Both the position numbers and the translations under genes were made by a program. Below are positions 12,602 to 24,239 of a DNA stretch of 64,000 nt, one piece after another. The notes below the pieces were generated by a model. It was not told the DNA's origin and made no database searches. It saw only the letters and a program-made list of their open reading frames with translations. Where the stretch lies: positions 1 to 64,000 of the forward strand of contig JABVXU010000160.1 in NCBI GenBank assembly GCA_013365365.1, written 5' to 3'. The DNA is from Cruorifilaria tuberocauda. Taxonomy: Eukaryota; Nematoda; Chromadorea; Rhabditida; Onchocercidae. The stretch's first letter is position 1; every line of letters begins with the position of its first letter.

Positions 12602-13650
12602 TCAATGAAAATTATTCCACACTGTTAGGACACTAATAAAAAACACGTTCAGAGCAAGTGCAGGTAATGAATTTGAAGTAGTTGCCAAATTAATGATAAC
12701 TCCTCCTAATATCTGTTCGTCTTCAACGTGCGATAGTGAATCAAGGGAATCAGATTCAGAAACGTGTAAGAATGGATTCACATCAGAATTACAGTATTCA
12801 GTGGAGCAGACACAAATAATATAGTCCAAAGGAAGAAGTGACGAATTAGCTTTCTTTGAACGAACTATGTAGCACCTGAAAATCACAAAATCAATAGCTT
12901 AAATTCCAATCGACTCAATTTTTATACTTTTTCTCAGATAAGCAAGAAAAAAACGAGATTCTCTCAGTCGATATCAGCATAAGTGTTTATTTAGTAAATG
13001 CTATTCTCACTTATATAAATACTTCCAATACAAATCGACAAAGCATTGCTCAGGCTTAAAATTTACAAAAATTAAAGATTTATGGGAGCAATATTTGAAC
13101 TTTAAAAAGTTTTAACCCATTTTTTTGGAATTTTTCATCGATCCTTAATTTAGTGACTAATGTTTGCTCCATACATCCACGAACGACGAAACTCACATCT
13201 TAAAAAAAAATAAGTAAAAAATGAGTCTTTTGTGTCATCTCAGTTTGCTTAAATTAAATTTAAAATATAAATTGTATTAAATTTTTTTAAATAACAATAT
13301 GTTCTATTACAAATATTTAAATTAAATATAAATAGTTCAATAGCTTCAGGAAATGATACTGACATTTCATTGTCAAAATTTAATTGAAAAAAGTAATGAA
13401 ACAAATACTTGCGATATTAGGGGATAATGTGACGCAGAGTGGAAATTTAGCGCATATTTGCGCGTGAAGTTGATGGGAATCAGTGACCAAGGATGGATTC
13501 AAGCAGCTTGGCGAAGATGCATCTGTGGGCCAATGGAAGACATCCGTTTGAGTGCCAAGTTGATATCGCAAATTTGGCACCAATAAATGAGCATATGAAA
13601 CGCAATAATAACAAGCGTGTGCTAGAAGTACCGGTAACTTAAGTGCTGAT
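12602..13650 (-). CDS. ODR-2/HOT-like Ly6 (three-finger) protein, 3' exons, probable GPI anchor
   Basis: Three linked minus-strand exons are seen: about 13650-13409, 13198-13117 and 12875-12602 (stop TGA), with phases 1 then 2 agreeing. The joined protein has the cysteine pattern of nematode ODR-2/HOT Ly6 proteins: ACYYCVSYAH near the start, PSCLN, ICAKFPLCV, FVVRGCMEQ, NGCYIV and the closing VCSTEYCNSD. The end is a small-residue stretch (ATTSNS) followed by hydrophobic LPALALNVFFISVLTVW, as expected for GPI attachment. ODR-2 acts in chemosensory neurons of C. elegans; that role is not shown here. The signal-peptide exon upstream was not found, and the 5' edge (acceptor TCACAG at 13651) is a best guess. 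Family assignment is from pattern, not alignment. Confidence 0.78.
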
Positions 13651-16455
13651 CTGTGAGAACCAATCTAACTGGATTTGAAATCAATAATTTTAAGGAAACA
13701 TTCTTGAACAATTGGATCAGTGAGAGTTTCCTACATATGAAATAGTTGGATGAAAAAGAATGAAAAATAAATTATCATAAATTTCATTCGGTTTGAATTT
13801 GTTGTTTTATTCGAAAACATTTTTGCAATGATTGATCTCGATCGGTTTAGTTTCCAAAAACATCCGTTAATCGAATATGAGGGGAAAGTCGACTTTGCTA
13901 AGTTCTCTTTCTTTAATCCACAGTTAAATAATTATTATTCTTCATTCTAAATAATTATTCTAAATAATTAATTATTTGGAAGCGCATAAATAAATTGAAT
14001 AAGAAAAAATTTACATACCGGAAACCAAATTAGAAATGGAAGAACTAGAAAGCAATAAGATTATTTTCAAGAGCATTTGAAGAGAAATGGAGGTTTACTT
14101 GGCCTAGCAGCGTTATTTTAGATGGGCTTGGCTTGTTTTTAGAGCTTTGCTATGTAACAGCTGTTTCTCACTGCAATGGAATGGAAAAAAGAAAAGATAA
14201 TAAAAAATTATAGACAATGATTGTTTCGTTTTTCTTCAGGCCTTGTTGGGAGAGCCAAAATTTTCAATAAACACAATCCTACTAGATCTCCGATAATCTG
14301 TTTCTTGAATTCTTAATCATCCTCACATCTCTGTCCATATAGTGTCAGAATAAAACTTCTTTCCAATTCTTATCTTTACTACTCAACTTCTCATTCTCAT
14401 TATACTTTATTTTTTTGTTGTAGTATAAATATTGTTGAGTAACAATTTGAGAAAAATATTTCATCAAGGCAAGCTTATGACGATATTTTAATAAAATAAT
14501 CAAAATTCTTAATAATAATAACTCGACGTTTCTGCATTTAAAAAGCTAATTTTTTTATCCATTAGTTTGTCATAACTTTATTATTAGTGTCGACTGGATA
14601 ATTTTTATCTTTTTTGAATGAATACTGACAAATTTATATTTTAGAACAATTCAACAATGCGCCTACATGCTCTTCTCTATCATTGTCCATTGTATGTTTA
14701 GCTAATTGGTTGAATCAAGTTATAAAAGTAATTACCGAAACCAGAAATGAATGTTATTACTCTGAATTTGAATGGCACAATAGTATAGTTACTAGCAAAT
14801 TTATGAAATTATTAATGGTACTGATAAGATTCTGAACATATGAAAGAGAAAAAAAACTAAATAAAAACAGTATTTGCAGGACGGCTTTGGTTTTTTGATG
14901 CATAATATATTACAATAACAGGTGTCTTGGAACTACTTTCATACGCTCAATTGCTCAGGGGTCGATTATTCGGTTCGACAGGAAGCAAGTTCTTTCTGCC
15001 TGATTTGCTAATTTTGACGAAAGATTTTCCGAAGCAACAATTATAATTAAGGAGGCAAATTATTCCCAAAATTATGATTTTGGAACGAGAAATGTATCAG
15101 AATCATATTAAATACTACATTAGCTGAAAATTATTTCATGTGAAAAGAGTACCGCTACGCTTTTCCCACTTACACACACTTTCGTATGTTTTTCCATGGT
15201 ATCGTATTTATTTGCAGATATTATCCAATATGTCATTGAAAAAGATTTTTTTGAATATTTTTTTTCAAAATTTACTTTTCACTGCAGAAATGAGATCGAA
15301 AGTTGCTACGGCGCCAAAATTCAATTAATTAAAAGCTCAAAACTATTCTAAAATTACCAAAGAAATGGAAGCATGCTGCAGCAAAGGATGTATATCTTTA
15401 TTTGAATTTAACTGCAGGTGCCTAAATTAGAAAACCTTTTCTATAATTCATAGTATTTTGTCTTAAAATTTGATAAAGCAAAATTGGCACAAACATTCTA
15501 CAGAAATTACTTTGCTAAGATATTATCTTTCTCCCTGTCCCCAATTTTTAACGTATTTGTATCAAAAATCAATTCTTGCGTTGTATCTTTGGTTTTTAAC
15601 GGTTTCAGATACACCCTATTACAATTGATAAAATTCTTTTTCATCGAGATGACAAGAATATATAGGTTTCAAGAATTATTTTACAAACCATTTACTCAGT
15701 GATTTTCGAGAATTCAACTGATTATGTTCCATGTCAACAACATTTCATGCATTGCATGTGTATTACACAACAAGTCTTTGATCTTTTATTTGCACTTACA
15801 ACTATTTCAAATTTCATCATTTAAGTTACTGTAATTTCTGCGATAGCTGAACGTATAAAGAATGACCAGAAAGTTTCAAAAAAATTTATTTCCCGTAAAA
15901 AAACAACTACATTTCTGCCATAAGATTCATGATAGAGTTATCTCTCTTTTATTAGCTTATTAATATGATACCAAACAGACAAATTTTTTGGAACTTCATA
16001 TCACAAATCTTCATTTTATCAAAATAATATTTAAACGAAATAAAATAATTATGCAGAACTACACAATATATAATAGATGATTCGGAAATTCTACTATGAT
16101 ATGCCAAAAACATTTAATTACTACATTTTTAATAGACTTTCAGAAAATTTCTAAAAATTCGGCAAATAATGGAATAATTAAAGCGATAAACTGCAAAAAT
16201 GCGTTGAACAAAGGAATCGGTAGATGCTACAAATCAGCAAATTAGTTCTCAAAAGAATAATTAAATAAAAGTTTTGAAAGTTTCATTAACTAACAAAATT
16301 GAGTGCTGATGATCAATCAACTTCAACCTGATTCTAACTAAATTAATAGTTTAAAAAACAAACTGCGATATTAATATTAACAAATAATGACATTAAAAAT
16401 TTTCCACACAAAAAAAAGGAAAATCCAAATAATCTACCGCAGAACAGCAAATATT
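13651..16455. other. Upstream region of the HOT-like gene; missing 5' exon probably here
   Basis: The gene at 12602-13650 lacks a start codon and signal peptide, so a first exon is expected upstream on the minus strand. I could not identify it. No exon of another gene is supported; the 3' UTR of the WDHD1 ortholog must occupy the right end. Confidence 0.4.
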
Positions 16456-19400
16456 TCAGGTTTTGGAAGTTTGAGCCAAGTCGTTCCAATGCTTAAATTA
16501 AAAAATTGTTCGAAATAAATAATTCTTCCCAATTGAAACAAAATTTGTGTCTTTAAAAACTTGTAAAAAGATGGAGAAGATCAAAATCTCACCTGTTTTT
16601 CTTCAGTTTTTAGATGCCGAAACTGCTTGATAGCATATCCTAAGAAGTCTCCGCATCCATTATAATCTTCCTTTAATTTATTTTCCGCAGATTTTAGCCA
16701 TAATTCAAATCCTGTTTTTGCTTTACTGGATTCTCTAAAAATCCTGAATAATTCAGTCAAAACAAATAGAAAAAAAGCACCTCAGGAAAAAAGTGAAAAA
16801 CAAAACAAATATGATTAATTCCAAATTTTCACGAAATCAAGCAGAACGTACACAGTGAAACGTGCACAATTCATATCTGTTCGATTTACAATCAAAAATA
16901 CTGAAAAATCTATCATTTCTTAATTTTAAATTGCAAAACCTTAAGTCTGTATAACATATTTGAAAGTAGAAAACACATCTTACTTTTCTTCAGTAAGTTT
17001 GATAGAAAGTTCAGTTTGCCGAGCTCTTGATGGCTGCAACAAAAAAGTTCTAGCAACCGCAACAAGAAGCGATTCCACAGTACTGTTCAATAAATTTAAC
17101 TGTACATGCCAATTTCTAGTAAGAATGTGTAAATTCAAATTTTAAAATCGTAATATTTTTTCACATTCTAAACAACCTCTCTTCTCATTTTCTTCCAGTC
17201 GATAGTACAATCACTTGTTTTTCGCGGAATAGCTGTAGACGCAGAAGCTAATGAATCGAAAAAGTTATTTTGAGTTGAATTGAGTACATTCTGAGATTTT
17301 CGCTGCAAACTAATAGCATAAATGAGGCTTAAAAACTGAAAAGACAAAATGTAATCTTGGAAAATCATTGATAAATAAGAGATTATAACATTATAGAAAC
17401 TTTAGCTTTCAAAGTTTTTTTAACTAATAAACTAAGAAAAAGATTTTGAATGAAACCACTGATAAGGAAATATTTAAATAAGAAAGTACTTTGAAGGGAT
17501 TAGAAGGTAGCCTTGATCGAACAGGAAATAAGAATTGAGAGGATGATTCATTGGTTAGAGTTGATTCTAAACTATCCATATGTCCATTTTCCTCTTGTTC
17601 CGGTTCCTGCCGTATAATCTTGATCATAACTTCATCTGAGATACGATCCTATAATCAAATTTACTTAACAGAAATCGCAAACTTCAAAAGATTTGGGGAA
17701 ATGTATATATAAGATATTCTTGAATACACAACTAACAGATTGATTATTCATCTTCTTGAACCGCTTGGGTGCTAAAACATCATTTTTTTTCTTATTTTCT
17801 AACAGAATATTTCTTTTTCTTTCATTTTCATTTCGTGCTACATTCTGCTGCGCAGTAACGTTCATTCTTCCGATTTCAGCCACCTACAAATAAATAAAAC
17901 GATCAAAATTTTATTACACTGATGGAAATGTTTGGCTAAACTGTCCACCAGCAATACATCTGAAAGAGAGGTTCAATATTTTTAACTGTTATCGTCCTAA
18001 TTTTAATTTCGAAGAGCATAATTTTGACCGGAAAGGCAATTTTTTAATTGCAGATAGGAAATAACTGAACAAACTTTTTCCGCAAGCAGAGGATGTTGTG
18101 TTTTAGAAGCGAAATTGCACATAGACTGAACAATTTGCCCAGAATGTGTGTACGCAGCAAATTCAGCTGCACGACACTGACGACCAGCTTTACATGCAAG
18201 AGCAAATAATCGAACAATATCCTTTGTACATACCGCAGAAATATCCTATAAAATTTTACAGAAATGCCGCAGAAAATTCCTCCCAATATATTTAAAATAA
18301 ATTTTCAGGATTTCAAACTTTTTTTGAAGAAAACAATATCCATAAAATTCATTCACAAAAAGAACTTAAAAAAAGTGAACTAATAGCTCTGATTCTTTTT
18401 CGCCTTCATCGTCACTGTTTAAAGCACACCTCCGAATTTCAGTTAACAAAAGTTTCTCTTCAAGTTTCGATTTTTCTGAGTCCTGGATAAAAAATCTTCT
18501 ATGATTAATCATTAATTAAAAAAAAAAATCTATATTCCAAGCATTATGTTGAAGTCTAATTGAAATTTTATTCACCATCATGCTACCATATTGAAGAATT
18601 TGATAAAATAATATATACCTGATTGCACAAAGGAAGTTGCCACTTAACAACGGACGGAAGTGAACAACTTTCAACTAAAGGATATTCCGTTCCTCGACAG
18701 TATACATAACGAACTTCATAATGCGGATAATCCATGAAGCTGATCAGAAATATGTGATCTGATTTAGCTTTGAGACTACTGGAAAAGTCATAAACTGGAA
18801 TCCAAATACCACTAGAGGAAAGAATCCGGCAGCAATCTGAAATCAAAATTGTTCGATAAAAAACTGCAATCTGATCTGAATCTAATTATAAAAATAGGAT
18901 AGATAAAGTATACTTTCTCAAGTGGCAGAAATCCATGAGGCAAAACAAAAAACTAAAACAACTTTGGGGCACAGTTGTTCAGTTAAGTGACTGAAATATA
19001 TTCACTTACTGCACGCGGATCCGGTCCTGCAATCTTACTTTTTTTTTCTAAAAGTTTACAAAAAAAGCGCGAATTAATTATTTTGTAAATATATGAGTAG
19101 CAAGAAAACGTACACTTGCTATCCATTGCGCATAATGTTCCACGATTTGTATAACCAATCCAATCCAGTTTGGCATTGCGACCAACACTAACAGGAACAG
19201 TTTGTACCAAAGACTGACAATTATGCCAGTGTTCAGTTTCCATTTTGTAAACATTTGCTACAAACTAAATTAAAAATGAACAGTCTCCAAGTGCAAAATC
19301 AATTCCATAGTCAATCATAAGCAAATAAAAGATATCAAGAAAAGTTCAAAAAATACATTAAATTGCGGTTCGTCGTCTTCATAATAAGCTCCACCCTTCA

Positions 19401-22400
19401 ACACCACAGCTGTAAACATATCGCTGAACGCACACATAGTAAGCAACGGTCCTAAAAATCATCTTATTCCATTTTGTTTATCTTACTTCATATATGCTTT
19501 TCTGAAGAATTATTTAAAAGAGATTTATAAAACATGGTGGGCTACCTGAATAACAAAAAACCATTTTCTGAGTTCCAGCATGTGAGAATGTTCGAAAATA
19601 TCGTTGTGATGTGGCCAGAACAAGAAATGTTTTTCCTATGACTATATTTTCAACAGATTCACCCACTGGTAATGTTACGCTCCACTGTCTTGAACTATAA
19701 TCCCAAGCTTTGATGCAATGTACCTGCATTCCACTGCAAAGTCACTTTTGATAATATTATTTGTTTTAATATGATGACATATTTATATCTTTCCGAACAT
19801 CATTTTTACCTTTTACAATGATTTACAATTTTTTCTATTGCCAGTGTAATTTTATAAAATCAAAAAAAAAGCAAAATGAATCTCAAATCTCCTGATAACA
19901 GATTAAAGAGGACCTCAAATTGTCTCCTTCGGCTTTTGATGCCAATGCAACAATTTCATCAGTCATATCGCCAACGGAGAAATTCGCTGCATTATCGATA
20001 ATAATCTCCGGATGTATTGAAGTATCATGCCAATTTATCTGCATTATTAATTCCCTATTCTCTCAAAAATTAAAAATTTCGAAAGCATACAAACAAAAAG
20101 CTATTGCTTGGTACTGACCAATTCAGTGATAGCCGGATTTCGCCAGAATTAATATCAGCTTTAATACGACAATAACTGAATTACTAAAACCCCCTAACCA
20201 ATTATAACAATTTTGAAAACAGAAATTAAGGTGAAGTAACGATCTCAAATACCAAGAAATTATCCTGAAGTGAAATTTGATGTTAATGTATTCTAATCTT
20301 CCTTTAATGTATATATGCAGCTTTTCATTTGATAAGAAATTCCAGAAAAAAACAGCAGCAAAAAACTATCGACTCATCATTTTTCAACTAACGAATCAAA
20401 GCCATAAGATCTAAAACAATGCTTAAAAATACTAATTAACCAACTTTTCATTACGGATGTCTCAAAAATTAAAAATACCTCTATTCTTCCGTCATCACCG
20501 CTGTATGAACTGATTATTGTACCATATCGATTCCATTTCTGCAAAACACTTCCAGAATAATGTTAAAGAGAAATTTTCACAAATATATATAAAATTTTGA
20601 AAAAAGATTTACCAAATATCTCCGTTTTCGATATTCAGGGGTTGAACCAGTCACAAAAGCTTTTGGTACAACTACTGGTTTGTACGAAGATAAAGGTTCC
20701 GCGGTTGTGAGAATATGAGGATTTCTTTCGCTTGCTTCAGTGATACCAAGAAAATGTCCTTCCTCATCAAATCCGTACGACTTTTTGATAGAACCCAGAT
20801 CCGCGGATACTTAAAAAAACGAAATTTAACTTCATACCATGATATCGAAGATCTCGAGAAAATAAATAAAATTGAATAAATAAATACTGCATACATTGAG
20901 AATTTTCGTCATCGTCAAAATTTGCAGCAGTTTTGTTTTTCCCAACCTGCGATTCCAAGTCTATACTGCAACGATCAGTCAGAGTGATCTTTCTCGTACA
21001 TTTACTCAAAGAACAGATGTGCTCCTACAATTAAAAACTTCGAAAAACCTTTCCCACTACGACAAATATATGCTCAAGTACTTTAAAGAGCGAAGCGTTA
21101 AATCACATTTCACAATATATCAAGTGACTAAAAAACAAATGGAGATTATACATCGGTTAAATAATCAAAAAATTAAGAATAAAACAAACTTAAAACAAAA
21201 AACAACTTGCTTAATACCTCGGTGTCTGCAAAAAACAGTGTATCCTGCAATAAAGGATGCCAAAACATAGTACAAATCACTTTTGGTTGTCCATTTATTT
21301 GATAATTACTGAGTGTTAACCGGTCACCAGTTTCCACTTGCCAAACATAAATTGAACCATTCATGGTTGATGAGGCCAAATATGTTCCGCACGAAGACAC
21401 ACAACATATACTGAACATTTCCTTAAAAACGACGACCCCGCTAATTAAATATTTTAAGGTTTTTTATCAGTTTCCTGAAGTGCTCTTCAATTTCCTGAAT
21501 TGGCTGAATGATTGATAAACAATGCTCATCTCTTAAGAAGTTCTTATAAACTATAAGTGAAATAATAAAGAGAATATCAATAAGAAATTGCAAATGAAAT
21601 GTTAAAGAGTAAATAAATTACATTTGAATTCGTTGCAGTAAAAAATTTAGTAGCTTCTTTAAATGAATCTTTGATGAATTTCTTAACACATCCAAGTGTT
21701 GGAACAAACAGACTATAGCCAGATGGATCCCAACACAACTGCAGCCTGGAGTTGGACGGTCTACAAGAAAATTTTTTGGCAGGTATTAAATTTAAAAATT
21801 TATACTGGAACGGAAACAAAAACCCATGTTTCATAAAAGTCGGCAAAATCGCTTACTCTATATCATTAATACGCGAGCAAATCCGAACAGTGACTGCTTC
21901 AGAAATCTCAACCTTCGGTAATGTTATGTCAAAAACACGTAACATGCCATCAGTTGCTGTAACAGCCAAATATTCATCTTTCGAATTAAATGAAACACAC
22001 ATAATTTGTCCATCTGCTTCAGCACGAATTACATCTCCTGTTTCGAGATTTATGACCTTTAAAACGTGATCACTGAAAAGAAAGAAGTGCATTCACAAAT
22101 ATGTCTAGCTGGAATATATTAAACTCAGCTGACAACTACTTAAAGAACTATAGTACTGAGAATTATATTTATTCAGAGTAAACATACATAGAACCAGCAG
22201 CCAAGAATTTTCCAGATTTTGATATATCGATACTCGATAAATCTAATGAAAAAGTGGCTATTGGTGCAATCATCCGCAGAGAGTCCTTCTCAAAACGAGA
22301 AACTGTTGATTTCTGGATACCTGTTTGGTAGTCTGTATCTGTATATCCAATGTAGACGTCATTCTTCTGGTAAATCATTTTCTGGTAAGCAGTATGATAA

Positions 22401-23259
22401 TGATGCAGTGATCAACAATGACAATAATAATAAGAGAACGTTGTATTGCAAACTATAGGATAAACTTGTGCATAATTCAATAACCTAAATATTTCGTTTA
22501 TCCGAAAAACCAATCTCCAAATCTTAAGCTTCTAAGCAACTTAGTTCTGGATTTAACCATTTCTTAATCTATACTTTCAATATACTTTGGATAGAACAAG
22601 TTTAAAGTTCTTACATGCCAGGCTATTGCACAATGCGTTCTTCCTTTGATGTTTTTAGGATAGTATTCAGCTTCATCCAGCTCATCACCCGTCCAAATCC
22701 ATATATCACCATCAGTGCCAACCGATAAGAATGACTGCAATTGGTTTACATATAGCATGGTACATGAATGTATTATTATTGAGTTTTAGATTATTTAACT
22801 GATAGTAAATGATAGTATTATGGACAGCATAAGTGGTATCTGCAGGGAACTTATTTTCCACAAACCTTTAAGATTTTTAGAAAGAACTAAATTCTTACTG
22901 AAAGCATAATTAACAGAAAATAATAATAAGTCGAACACGCTAGGAAGGTCAAGAAGTCAAAAAAAATGATGCAAGAGAAACAATCATCGCTGGATACTCT
23001 AACCATTTAAGGAATATTTTAGCATTTTATCTCAGGATCTAACAGAACGTCAATTTTAAGTTGCAAGAGATAATTTGCATGAATGACTAAATATTTTTGA
23101 TAATTGCAAAATAAACATCAATTTATCCAAATAAAAACTAAACGAAATAATGGAGAGAAAGCGTACCCCAGTATTATCGCTTTCACTTTTATCCACGCAC
23201 AATTGTATGAATCCTTTGGAATGTAATAGACGTGGATCTGAGAATTCACCCGAATACAT
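16456..23259 (-). CDS. ctf-4: WDHD1 / AND-1 / CTF4 replisome scaffold ortholog, complete, 22 exons, about 1048 aa
   Basis: CTF4/AND-1 links the CMG helicase to DNA polymerase alpha-primase. Exons (minus): 23259-23167, 22734-22615, 22366-22188, 22072-21857, 21760-21622, 21421-21218, 21024-20895, 20809-20613, 20538-20479, 20038-19914, 19733-19546, 19451-19357, 19264-19114, 18836-18619, 18482-18381, 18245-18075, 17883-17737, 17648-17490, 17335-17177, 17099-16984, 16734-16593, 16491-16456. All phases agree (3147 nt). WD40 repeats fill residues 1-330 (SVGTDGDIWIW, GTYLASSTMNGSIYVWQVET); an acidic NFDDDEN lies near 350; the SepB domain covers about 360-705 (PLSSYKPVVVP, INWHDTSIHPE, KSDHIFLISF); a helical segment has LFALACKAGRQCRAAEFA; the C-terminus (about 990-1048) resembles an HMG box (GFELWLKSAENKL, YAIKQFRHLKTEEKQHW). 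The length is near human WDHD1. Start: ATG 13 nt after a TTTCAG acceptor. Confidence 0.95.
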
Positions 23260-24239
23260 TAGCAAAACTGTTCTGAAATAACAATTAACAGATTAGATTT
23301 GAATTTCTTATCTAAGGATTCATTCCACTTGAACAACTCCTACAATATCTGATTGCATAAATGCACTGGTTCGCTTAAGCATTTCAACTATTCTAATATT
23401 TAAATTATGGTTCCTAGAAAGATGTTTAATATTAAACTACTAGTAGCCTAGGACACAATTTCCTTACGATAAATTTTAACAATGATATGGAATACATCGA
23501 GTACTTCCTATAACATCGTTCACTATTATTATATATTAGAAGATAAGAGAAGCTCTACATATCGATCAGAAACTGGAGGGACTTGCTCGTCTTATCTCTT
23601 ACAGCATAACGAAGAGATATGTCAAGATTCACATATCAGTTCTGACACCCGTCGTTTCTTCACTACTGTACTTGGAAAATGAGTACATTGACAGCTTAAT
23701 CGCGCCATTTTTATAAACCATTTTACATTCTAAAGCAAAGCAAAGCAAATTATGAGATTGAATATTTCATTCCAGGCAGTGCTATCGTTGCCTAACGAGC
23801 CTAACGACTAGGTATGTGTTGGAGAGGATTGGAAGACGATGTGGCGTTACGTCGGGTTAAAGATGTTAAGAACGTTACGATGATTGTTAAGTGTGAGAGA
23901 TACGTTGATCTAATTCCTTTATTGTACCTGATGCTTTTATCTGTTCATCATGGATAGCAGCTACATCACCAAACATGACTTGTATGAAAGATAGCCGTAG
24001 GTAGTGCGTGACTGCTAACTCCTAGGTTGTTCTCATCTCGCACGAAAACATTAAAATGTTATATTTCTTCAAATTCATAGAAGGAAATATAAGCATAATA
24101 GCATGTTATTTAATTCAAACTATAATATGTAATTTAGATAATTAGAAATACGGACTTGTTGTTTTCTGTGTTCATCTGAAAAAATGTATTATAGATCATT
24201 TTAGGAATTGCGTTCAACTTGTGGATTTCAAAACCAGAA
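23260..24239. promoter_or_regulatory. Divergent intergenic region, ctf-4 (-) and eef-1G (+)
   Basis: About 980 bp separate the two start codons and probably carry both promoters. A TTTCAG acceptor (minus, complementary to 23273-23278) lies 13 nt before the ctf-4 ATG, and a TTTTAG acceptor (plus, near 24201) lies about 37 nt before the eEF1-gamma ATG; both could receive a spliced leader. A less AT-rich block at 23765-23935 contains two CCTAACGA units. No coding exon is seen. Confidence 0.55.

Noticed and set aside
20118..20185. Possible extra ctf-4 exon (minus) with acceptor TTCAG and donor GTACCA
   Set aside because: Joining the exons on each side directly (20538-20479 to 20038-19914) keeps phase 0 and matches the family (acidic residue then the FHDTSIH-type motif). 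Adding this segment would insert about 20 residues into the SepB domain.
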